Origin: an uncultured Clostridium sp.
GTDB taxonomy: Bacteria > Cyanobacteriota > Vampirovibrionia > Gastranaerophilales > Gastranaerophilaceae
Length of the DNA: 5,394 nt
Direction: 5' to 3'
NCBI GenBank assembly: GCA_958449715.1
Contig: CAUDIU010000104.1
Span: forward strand, 1 to 5,394
The notes under the pieces are model-generated. The model was given only the letters and a program-made list of their open reading frames with translations. It was not told where the DNA came from and did not search any database. Made by a program: the position numbers and the translations under genes. Shown here one piece after another: positions 1 through 5,031 of the stretch. Within the stretch, counting starts at the first letter, position 1; each line of letters begins with the position of its first letter.

Positions 1-942
1 TTTTATAGGTTTAGGCAGATTTGAATTTTTAAATGCTATTAATTTATTTTTAATTTTTTCTTTTATTGATAAATTTCTTTCAATAGGTAATTCACTAATA
101 TCTTTTACTGGTTCGTCAAAAGTTGTTCCAGCAATAGTATTAGTGTTGGATAAATTTTCTTGAGGAGCTTGTTCAAGTTCTTTTTGTAATTTTGTTTCTT
201 GAATAAGTTCTGCTAAATATTCTTTTCTAAGTTGTCTGTCTGTTTTTTCTGGATTTATTTCTTTTAATTTAATTTCAGGTTTTTCAACTTTTGGTTTTTC
301 CTGAATTTTTTGAATTTCATTTTTAATTGGAATAATTTTTTCTTGTTTTGTTTTTTGAGTTGTTGTATTTTTAATAGATTTTTCTTGAGTTTGTTTATTT
401 ACACTTTTATTTTGAACAGCTTTATTTACAGTAACTTCTGTTTTTTGAACAGATTTTTGTGGTTGACTCGCAGGTTTTGCAATATTGTTTTTTACTGCAT
501 TTGCTTGCGCAATAAGAGTTTTATATTCTTTTTGTTCAGCTGTTACAGGAGAACTTTTTTGAGTATTTGTTTTAATATCAAGCGGTTTAGTTGTAATTAG
601 AGTAACTTTAGTATAACCACCATTTGTATCATTAACTGTTTTTACATCAACATTTGATACAAGATCTTTTACTCCAGTAAGACTTGAACTGCTATAACCG
701 TTTGATTGTACTTTAGGGATAAGAATTACATATTTATTATCTGATTTTTTTCTAACTAGGACGTTGTCATTATAATTGTTTGAAGTAAATAGAGTTACAT
801 CAACAGAACTGTTAGAAGACCTTTTTAAATCCAATTGAACAAGGTTGTTATTTTCAGCATTTGCGAATGTCTCTGATACAGGAGCGACTGCAAGTGCAAG
901 CAATAGTGCTATACCTACTATATTAGATTTTTTTAATACCAT
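1..942 (-). CDS. Secreted AMIN-like protein with K/Q-rich tail (3' end cut off by window)
   Basis: An open frame starts at the ATG at 942-940 and runs 314 codons to the left edge without a stop, so the C-terminus is missing. Residues 1-29 form a signal peptide: MVLKKSN, a hydrophobic core (about 9-21) and an ANA cleavage motif ending at A29. Residues 33-125 alternate hydrophobic and polar positions as beta strands (LVQLDLK, VDVTLFTS, KYVILIPK, GYTKVTLITTKPLDI). They end in a pattern resembling AMIN domains, which bind cell envelope or pilus components; this assignment is by pattern only. Residues about 140-265 are low-complexity and rich in K, Q, T, E and N, like a disordered or charged linker. 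Residues 280-300 (ISELPIERNLSIKEKIKNK) may begin another segment. A weak GGTAG lies 3 nt before the ATG. It is divergent from era. Likely an exported envelope protein; the exact role is unknown. The frame is certain, the domain call moderate. Confidence 0.85.
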   Translation of the reverse strand, partial: MVLKKSNIVGIALLLALAVAPVSETFANAENNNLVQLDLKRSSNSSVDVTLFTSNNYNDNVLVRKKSDNKYVILIPKVQSNGYSSSSLTGVKDLVSNVDVKTVNDTNGGYTKVTLITTKPLDIKTNTQKSSPVTAEQKEYKTLIAQANAVKNNIAKPASQPQKSVQKTEVTVNKAVQNKSVNKQTQEKSIKNTTTQKTKQEKIIPIKNEIQKIQEKPKVEKPEIKLKEINPEKTDRQLRKEYLAELIQETKLQKELEQAPQENLSNTNTIAGTTFDEPVKDISELPIERNLSIKEKIKNKLIAFKNSNLPKPIK

Positions 943-1031
943 TTTCTACCGTTAAAAATTTTTCCCTATATTTATATATAATACTTTGACAAAGAAAAAA
1001 TTGCCACTTTGTTAAAAAAATATACTTTTTA

Positions 1032-1040
1032 TGTTACAAT
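1032..1040 (+). promoter_or_regulatory. Putative extended -10 promoter of era
   Basis: TG at 1032-1033, one base, then TACAAT at 1035-1040 makes an extended -10 element (TGnTAnAAT). No good -35 lies at 17 nt; TTGTTA at 1009-1014 is 20 nt away. The hexamer ends 6 nt before the era ATG, so transcription would start at or next to the start codon. Pattern-based. Confidence 0.5.
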
Positions 1041-1046
1041 TAGTTT

Positions 1047-1937
1047 ATGAAAAGTGGTTTTACAGCAATTATAGGTCGTCCGAATGTAGGTAAATCTACA
1101 TTACTTAATCAAATTCTTGGGCAAAAAATTGTTATAGCAACAGACAAAGCTCAAACGACAAGAAAAAGAATTAAAGGTATTTATACTGCAGAACAAGGGC
1201 AAATTGTTTTTATTGACACTCCTGGAGTTCATAAGCCTTTGAATAAATTAGGTGAGTTTTTACTTGATGAGTCTAAAATGGCTGTGCCTGATGCTGATTT
1301 GATTTTATTTCTAGTAGATGGATCAGAACCAGCAGGCAAAGGTGATAAGTGGATTGCTCAAAATCTTTTGCAAACTGATATTCCTATAATTATCGTTATG
1401 AATAAAGTTGATAAATTGAAAAAACTTAATAAAGTTGAAGAAAATTTGTTAACATATAAACTTTTGTTTGAAAAAAATTATCCTGTTGTAAAAATTTCTG
1501 CAAGGACAGGTAGAAATATTGATACATTGATTAAAAATATCTATAAAAATCTTCCAGATGGGGATTTGTTGTATCCAGAAGATATTGTAACAGAAGAAAC
1601 AATGCGAGATGTTACAGAAGAAATTATTAGAGAAAAGATCTTATTAAATACTTCAGATGAAATTCCTCATTCAGTTGCTGTAAAGATTGAAAGTTATACT
1701 GAAAGTGATGATATAGATAGAATTTATGCAACTATTTATTGTGAAACAAAAAGCCAAAAAGGAATTTTAATTGGCAAGGGCGGAAACTTATTGAAAAAAA
1801 TCGGAATGGAAGCTCGTAAAGATTTAGAAAATATTGTTGAAAAAAAAGTGTTCTTAGGCCTGGAAGTTAAAGTTGAAAAAGATTGGCGTAAAAAACAAAG
1901 TGCACTTAAAGATTTTGGTTATGAACAAGATAAATAA
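1047..1937 (+). CDS. era: GTPase Era
   Basis: Era is a GTP-binding protein that binds the 3' end of 16S rRNA and helps mature the 30S subunit. The 296 residues match the usual length of about 300. The N-terminal GTPase domain shows G1 GRPNVGKS (10-17), the switch region with TTRKRI (37-42), G3 DTPG (57-60), G4 NKVD (119-122) and G5 SAR (151-153). The linker carries the family pattern YPEDIVTEE...EEIIREK (176-197) followed by DEIPHSVAVKIE (204-215). The C-terminal KH RNA-binding domain has ILIGKGGNLLKKIG (240-253) with the GKGG loop. The ATG is the first possible start, because an in-frame TAG sits at 1041-1043. No Shine-Dalgarno sequence precedes it, which suggests a leaderless transcript. 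It is divergent from the AMIN-like gene, and its stop is 2 nt from the stop of the convergent GNAT-like gene. Confidence 0.97.
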   Translation: MKSGFTAIIGRPNVGKSTLLNQILGQKIVIATDKAQTTRKRIKGIYTAEQGQIVFIDTPGVHKPLNKLGEFLLDESKMAVPDADLILFLVDGSEPAGKGDKWIAQNLLQTDIPIIIVMNKVDKLKKLNKVEENLLTYKLLFEKNYPVVKISARTGRNIDTLIKNIYKNLPDGDLLYPEDIVTEETMRDVTEEIIREKILLNTSDEIPHSVAVKIESYTESDDIDRIYATIYCETKSQKGILIGKGGNLLKKIGMEARKDLENIVEKKVFLGLEVKVEKDWRKKQSALKDFGYEQDK

Positions 1938-1939
1938 TG

Positions 1940-2608
1940 TTATACTTCCAAAACATTCAATAAATTAACATCATCATTATTGTTTGCTTTTGTTGTATTT
2001 ATGATGTTGTCTAATTTTTTCATTGTTTTTTCAGTTGTATCTCGGTTTGTTCTCATCGCAACAAGCCAGTTTTCTCCGCCAATTTGTTTAAATCCTAATT
2101 TTGAATATTTTGATACAGTATCAAAAGGTCCATTTAATATTGCAGTTAAATCTAAAATATTTGCTTTGCTGTTTAAGAAATCTGTAAACATTTGTTTGAA
2201 TAACGTTTGCCCGGCAAGTGTTACTTTTTTCCCTGTTTCAACTGGCCAAGTACATATGCAATCTAAATAATATTTATTTTGTCCAGGATGAAAAGTTATA
2301 ATGCCGCATGGCTTTTTATCTTTAGCTGCGATTATACATTTCCTATCTTTGTATTGAGCTTTATCAAGAGCTAAATTAAGCATTTCTTGCCAACGATCAA
2401 ATTCTGCTTTGGTAATTCTTGAATTTGGCATTAATTCGTTCATTTTGACAGAATTTCTCAGTTTATTCAAAAAGGTTTTATCTTTATTGGTTATCTCAAA
2501 TAAATCAATATTTGTTTCAATATTTTTTATACAGTTAGTTGATTTTGCAATATTTATTCCTGAAAAAGATTGTTGTTTATGGTGGTTAAAATTATTTTGA
2601 ATTTGCAT
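1940..2608 (-). CDS. GNAT-like acetyltransferase-fold protein of unknown substrate
   Basis: The 222-residue product has no signal peptide or membrane segment. The middle and C-terminal part looks like a GNAT N-acetyltransferase fold: a strand pair KCIIAAKDKKPCGIITF (90-106), YYLDCICTWP (113-122), then GKKVTLAGQTLFKQMF (126-141) where the acetyl-CoA loop and helix would lie, a strand NILDLTAI (150-157), and the typical late motif VSKYSKLGFKQIGG (165-178). The usual Q/RxxGxG/A loop is not clean, so activity is uncertain. The N-terminus (MQIQNNFNHHKQQSFSGIN) is a flexible N/Q-rich tag. Short tags with an F-x-G core are common, from recollection, in gut Melainabacteria; their role is unknown to me. 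The start is the ATG at 2608-2606, with AAGGA 9 nt upstream. It is convergent with era. Residues after about 187 form a polar, N/T/K-rich tail. The gene is solid; the substrate cannot be read from the sequence. Confidence 0.85.
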   Translation of the reverse strand: MQIQNNFNHHKQQSFSGINIAKSTNCIKNIETNIDLFEITNKDKTFLNKLRNSVKMNELMPNSRITKAEFDRWQEMLNLALDKAQYKDRKCIIAAKDKKPCGIITFHPGQNKYYLDCICTWPVETGKKVTLAGQTLFKQMFTDFLNSKANILDLTAILNGPFDTVSKYSKLGFKQIGGENWLVAMRTNRDTTEKTMKKLDNIINTTKANNNDDVNLLNVLEV

Positions 2609-2696
2609 ACAAACTATTCCTTTAAATTTACAAAAAAGGAAAATACTATGAATATAAAAAATTGCCTAAATTTTAAGATTATTTAAGAAAATATTT

Positions 2697-3434
2697 TTAC
2701 CAAGGGTAATCTTTTCGCATTTCCCACCCATCATTCATAATAAGTGCAGCGCACCAGTAACCTGTTTTTTGTTTATTGCAAGCATTACCGCTATTACCCT
2801 TAATATTATTTCTGTTATAAGTTCCATAATTCCAGCTATTTGGAGTTCCATCAGCTCCTAATGGCTTTAGTCCGTATTGGCTTGAAAAAATGAATAAAAA
2901 GGTATCTTTACCTATTTGATTAGGTTTAGATAGCCCATTTGTGTCAATGCCTACCCAAATCGAGTTAGAATAATCATAGTTCAAAGTTAATAAAGTGCCA
3001 TCAGTGAGCATAATATGATAACTTCTATTATTCCCTGCATATGTTGTTCCTGTATAATTAGTCCCATTAAGCAGTTTTCTTGGGGCTATTTGCCATAATT
3101 CATTAGAAGTGTATTTATTTGTGTATTGAAAATAATTTTTAAAATATTTATTAAAGAAATCTTCCCCTGATGATATTGTACCCCAATATTGAATTTCTCC
3201 ATTATCAAGTTCTGACATTCTTATTGCTTGTTGGACTATACTATAAGTCTTTTTAAGTCGAGTAGTAATTTCTTTTTTTTGATAATTCCCTATTAGTGCA
3301 GGCATTGTTAAAGCTGCTACTACACCAATTATTCCTAAAGTGATTAAAACCTCTGCGAGTGTAAAACCATTAGAACTGCTTACGTTTCGCGGGGGGGGGG
3401 CACTCTCAAAGCTTCTTGTCTGAACATTTTTCAA
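2697..3434 (-). CDS. Type IV pilin/type II secretion pseudopilin-like prepilin, possibly phase-variable
   Basis: The 245-residue frame starts at TTG (3434-3432). The class III signal is clear: prepilin peptidase should cut after G23, giving F24 (N-methylated) and Glu at mature position 5 (E28). The hydrophobic N-terminal helix is FTLAEVLITLGIIGVVAALTMPALI (24-48, usual pilin N-helix). The globular part holds a DTNG..KPN..GKDTF loop (164-179), like the calcium loop of GspG-type pseudopilins. A Cys pair (C219, C228) near the C-terminus may form a disulfide. The product would assemble into a pilus or secretion pseudopilus in the envelope. Oddity: a ten-base C run (codons 12-15) lies inside the leader. 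The well-spaced ATG (3427) is out of frame, while the in-frame TTG directly abuts GGAGG. The 5' end is therefore uncertain and expression may depend on tract length. It lies downstream of the response regulator and has its own promoter. No prepilin peptidase or pilus ATPase is in the window. Confidence 0.85.
   Translation of the reverse strand: MKNVQTRSFESAPPPRNVSSSNGFTLAEVLITLGIIGVVAALTMPALIGNYQKKEITTRLKKTYSIVQQAIRMSELDNGEIQYWGTISSGEDFFNKYFKNYFQYTNKYTSNELWQIAPRKLLNGTNYTGTTYAGNNRSYHIMLTDGTLLTLNYDYSNSIWVGIDTNGLSKPNQIGKDTFLFIFSSQYGLKPLGADGTPNSWNYGTYNRNNIKGNSGNACNKQKTGYWCAALIMNDGWEMRKDYPW
3391..3400. repeat. Homopolymer tract, G10 on plus strand (C10 in prepilin coding strand)
   Basis: Ten consecutive G on the plus strand sit inside the prepilin leader in an otherwise strongly AT-rich window; no other G or C run comes close. 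The flanks are CGC on the left and CAC on the right. Its length sets whether the ATG at 3427 is in frame with the prepilin: 10 is out of frame, 8 or 11 is in frame. It could be a slipped-strand mispairing site or an assembly miscount. Confidence 0.9.
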
Positions 3435-3439
3435 CCTCC
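3435..3439 (-). promoter_or_regulatory. Shine-Dalgarno GGAGG of the prepilin gene
   Basis: GGAGG on the minus strand is followed directly by TTG (3434-3432, spacing 0, in frame with the prepilin) and 7 nt later by ATG (3427-3425, ideal spacing, out of frame). The ATG frame reads MFRQEALRVPPPRET and stops at TAA after the C tract. The site thus favours the frame that does not make prepilin at the given tract length. Confidence 0.8.
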
Positions 3440-3458
3440 AAAAATTAATTACGCTTTT

Positions 3459-3487
3459 ATTATTTAATATATTTCAATTTTTGTCAA
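3459..3487 (-). promoter_or_regulatory. Promoter of the prepilin gene
   Basis: On the minus strand a perfect -35 TTGACA (3487-3482) is followed by 17 nt and AATAAT (3464-3459), one mismatch from the -10 consensus. The start of transcription would fall near 3452, giving a short leader of about 13 nt before GGAGG. It lies between the regulator stop and the prepilin start, so the two genes need not be one operon. Two tandem copies of an 8-bp unit (3485-3492 and 3493-3500, 7 of 8 identical) overlap the -35 and could be an activator or repressor site. Confidence 0.65.
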
Positions 3488-3497
3488 GTTTAAAAGT

Positions 3498-4193
3498 TTA
3501 TATGTTCAACTTATAACCGCCACCATAAATTGTTTCTATATATTTTTTCCCGTCAGCAATTTTGTCTATTTTACTTCTTAAATGTCTTATATGTACTCTG
3601 ATCGTTTCAATATCATCGTCAGGAGCATATCCCCATATGTCTTTTAAAAGCTGCGCTGAAGATACCATATTCCCATGATTTTGGAATAAAAGATTAAATA
3701 TTTCAAATTCAATAGGGGTTAATTTAGTTTGTTTTTCGCCTATTTTAACACTGTATAATTCTGGTAAAAGGGTTATCTCTCCGAGTGTTAGCAGTTCTCT
3801 TGTTGACGCACTTTCAGGAATTTGGCGAGTTCTTTTTAAAAGAGCTCTAACTCTCACTTGTAATTCTTCCATTTCAAAAGGTTTTACAAGATAATCATCT
3901 ACTCCGATATTAAAACCGTTAACTTTATCATTAATCTGAGATAGTGCTGTAAGCATTAATATTGGAATATTTTTAGTTGCATCATTTTTTCTTATTCTTT
4001 GTGCAACTGTAAATCCGTCTACATCAGGCATCATAACATCTAATATTACTAATGCCGGTAATTCCTGTTTGCATAAAGCAAATCCTTTAACTCCGTCATA
4101 TGCTTGTATAACTTTATATCCGCATAATTCTAAATTTACTTTTATAAGTTCATTGATTGCTATATCATCGTCGATTACAAGAATTTTATTCAT
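3498..4193 (-). CDS. OmpR/PhoB-family response regulator (orphan in this window)
   Basis: The 231-residue protein is a two-component transcription factor. Receiver domain (1-120): acidic pocket D8-D10 in ILVIDDD, phospho-acceptor D52 in LVILDVMMP, switch T82 in LMLTA, and K104 in YLVKPF; all key residues are present. After a linker (121-132), the winged-helix DNA-binding domain (about 133-231) shows LTPIEFEIFNLL (158-169), the recognition-helix region IETIRVHIRHLRSKID (195-210) and the C-terminal hairpin YIETIYGGGYKLNI. The overall form resembles cyanobacterial PhoB-type regulators, but I cannot assign an ortholog. The ATG is the only plausible start: the receiver begins at once, and an in-frame TAG lies at 4205-4203. 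No Shine-Dalgarno sequence is present. No histidine kinase gene lies beside it. Neighbours are the prepilin downstream (63 nt gap, own promoter) and divergent speD. Targets are unknown; control of the prepilin is a position-based guess. Confidence 0.95.
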   Translation of the reverse strand: MNKILVIDDDIAINELIKVNLELCGYKVIQAYDGVKGFALCKQELPALVILDVMMPDVDGFTVAQRIRKNDATKNIPILMLTALSQINDKVNGFNIGVDDYLVKPFEMEELQVRVRALLKRTRQIPESASTRELLTLGEITLLPELYSVKIGEKQTKLTPIEFEIFNLLFQNHGNMVSSAQLLKDIWGYAPDDDIETIRVHIRHLRSKIDKIADGKKYIETIYGGGYKLNI

Positions 4194-4199
4194 ATTTGA

Positions 4200-4228
4200 A
4201 TTCTATATACAAAATACAAAAAATACAA
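4200..4228 (-). promoter_or_regulatory. Putative promoter of the response regulator gene
   Basis: On the minus strand TAGAAT (4205-4200, 5 of 6 to the -10 consensus) ends 6 nt before the ATG. A weak -35, TTGTAT (4228-4223, 3 of 6), lies 17 nt upstream. If used, transcription starts at the start codon and the mRNA is leaderless, consistent with the absent Shine-Dalgarno sequence. Confidence 0.45.
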
Positions 4229-4312
4229 CTCTATTTGTTAAAAAATATTAATAAAAATAGCTCGTTTGAATGATACATTATTCCTTATTTTTAGGCATAT
4301 TAAAATGAAAAG

Positions 4313-4352
4313 ATTTGTAAAATTTTAATTTTAAAGTGTAAATTTTACAAAT
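4313..4352. repeat. 13-bp perfect inverted repeat with TGTAAA half-sites in the regulator-speD intergenic region
   Basis: ATTTGTAAAATTT (4313-4325) is the exact reverse complement of 4340-4352, with 14 nt between. Inside it, TGTAAA-T-TTTACA (4337-4349) is a separate perfect palindrome. A further TGTAAA at 4316-4321 lies 21 bp, two helical turns, upstream of the one at 4337. It may be a protein-binding site for divergent control or an AT-only hairpin; the composition makes chance palindromes fairly likely. No T-run follows that would make it a good terminator. Confidence 0.5.
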
Positions 4353-4420
4353 TTTCGGATTTTTATTGTAATATGTTTATTGCGTAAGCAAAATTTGTAG
4401 TAGATAAGTATACATTTATA

Positions 4421-4425
4421 GGAGG
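4421..4425 (+). promoter_or_regulatory. Shine-Dalgarno GGAGG that selects the speD TTG start
   Basis: GGAGG is followed at 3 nt by an ATG (4429) that opens only the four-codon frame MNWQ-stop, and at 8 nt by TTG (4434), which opens the speD frame. The 8-nt spacing favours TTG. An in-frame TAG at 4419-4421 excludes a longer speD. Confidence 0.8.
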
Positions 4426-4433
4426 CACATGAA

Positions 4434-4889
4434 TTGGCAGTAACATCACCATTTACAGCGTTTAAGGAAAACGGAAAAAAAGAAATCCACTTAGGACAAC
4501 ACGTTTTAGCAGAATTTTTTGAATGTGATCCAAACACATTAAATAGTTTAGATAAAGTAGAAAAGTACATGGTGGATGCCGCCCTTGAATGTGGTGCTAC
4601 TATTGTCCAAAAATGTTTCCATATGTTTAATCCATATGGAGTTTCAGGAGTAGTTATTATTTCTGAAAGCCATTTAGCGATACATACTTGGCCAGAATTA
4701 GGTTATGCTGCAGTTGATTTATTCACTTGTGGCGATAAATGTGATCCAAAAGTTTCTTATGAATTTCTTAAAAAGAAATTCAATTCTAAAAAAGCAACTT
4801 TCTCTGAATTAAAAAGAGGAATTATTGATGAAGAAACTTTAAAAGTTGCAGAAAAACCATTTGAAATTATGCAGCAATTTGCTGATTAA
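4434..4889 (+). CDS. speD: S-adenosylmethionine decarboxylase proenzyme
   Basis: SpeD decarboxylates S-adenosylmethionine to supply the aminopropyl donor for spermidine synthesis in the cytoplasm. The 151-residue proenzyme is the short bacterial/archaeal type (family about 120-140 residues), here with about 16 extra N-terminal residues. Autocleavage is expected between E78 and S79 in ISESHLAIHTWPELGYAAVDLFTCG, turning S79 into the pyruvoyl cofactor. The residues matching the Thermotoga enzyme's catalytic His and Cys keep the same offsets: H84 (S+5) and C99 (S+20). The start is TTG, chosen by GGAGG 8 nt upstream; the closer ATG at 4429 gives only a four-residue frame that overlaps the start out of frame. 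It is transcribed alone: a strong terminator follows and the next gene has its own promoter. No spermidine synthase gene is in the window. Confidence 0.96.
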   Translation: MAVTSPFTAFKENGKKEIHLGQHVLAEFFECDPNTLNSLDKVEKYMVDAALECGATIVQKCFHMFNPYGVSGVVIISESHLAIHTWPELGYAAVDLFTCGDKCDPKVSYEFLKKKFNSKKATFSELKRGIIDEETLKVAEKPFEIMQQFAD

Positions 4890-4912
4890 CCTAATTAAGC
4901 CAGATTAATTTT

Positions 4913-4949
4913 AAATAAAAGACTACTTTTTTAAAGTAGTCTTTTATTT
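4913..4949 (+). terminator. Rho-independent terminator after speD
   Basis: A perfect 17-bp stem (4913-4929 with 4933-4949) closes a 3-nt loop (4930-4932). The core is GACTACTTT/AAAGTAGTC flanked by A-rich and T-rich arms, and the right arm ends in a T-rich run (TTTTATTTT). It starts 23 nt after the speD stop. Confidence 0.9.
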
Positions 4950-4982
4950 TGTTAAATCATGTAAAAAAATTGACATTATAGC

Positions 4983-5011
4983 ATGACATTGATTTTTTCT
5001 TTTTGTATTAT
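4983..5011 (+). promoter_or_regulatory. Promoter of the downstream unknown gene
   Basis: ATGACA (4983-4988) and TATTAT (5006-5011), each 5 of 6 to consensus, are separated by 17 nt. The start of transcription would be near 5018, 14 nt before the ATG. A perfect TTGACA at 4970-4975 lies 13 bp upstream but has no -10 at the right distance; it forms a direct repeat (TGACATT at 4971 and 4984). Confidence 0.6.
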
Positions 5012-5031
5012 AAACCTAACAGGGGGTAGAA

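Larger units (their letters stand above)
4194..4433. other. 240-nt divergent intergenic region between response regulator and speD
   Basis: This gap must hold the promoters of both genes. On the regulator side a -10-like hexamer sits next to the ATG. The inverted repeat lies in the middle. On the speD side a small hairpin, TTGC-GTAA-GCAA (4380-4391), with a GNRA-type loop lies 30 nt before GGAGG. No convincing -35/-10 pair for speD was found; TAATAT (4369-4374) and TATACA (4409-4414) are candidates. No known riboswitch class is recognisable by eye. Confidence 0.6.

Noticed and set aside
310..600. Plus-strand 96-codon frame
   Set aside because: It is antisense to the AMIN-like gene and very rich in F, C and N, as expected for the reverse of K/Q/E-rich coding sequence; no promoter or ribosome site.
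983..1017. Palindrome CTTTG-A-CAAAG (984-994) and a second ACTTTG 23 bp on, between the AMIN-like gene and era
   Set aside because: Short and AT-rich, and it includes a possible -35 (TTGTCA, 992-987) of the AMIN-like gene; too weak to call an operator.
1936..1957. Hairpin AATGTT/AACATT as a terminator of era
   Set aside because: Only 6 AT-rich base pairs with a 10-nt loop and no T-run.
1980..2600. Two plus-strand frames (1980-2270, 2409-2600)
   Set aside because: Both are antisense shadows of the GNAT-like gene, which has a ribosome site and a recognisable fold.
4069..4251. Plus-strand 60-codon frame
   Set aside because: Antisense to the response regulator, whose family signature is unambiguous.
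4313..4352. Inverted repeat as an intrinsic terminator or riboswitch
   Set aside because: No coding transcript ends there, the stem has almost no GC, the loop is long, and no conserved riboswitch core is recognisable.
4331..4570. Minus-strand 79-codon frame
   Set aside because: Overlaps the speD start on the opposite strand and has no family pattern or ribosome site.
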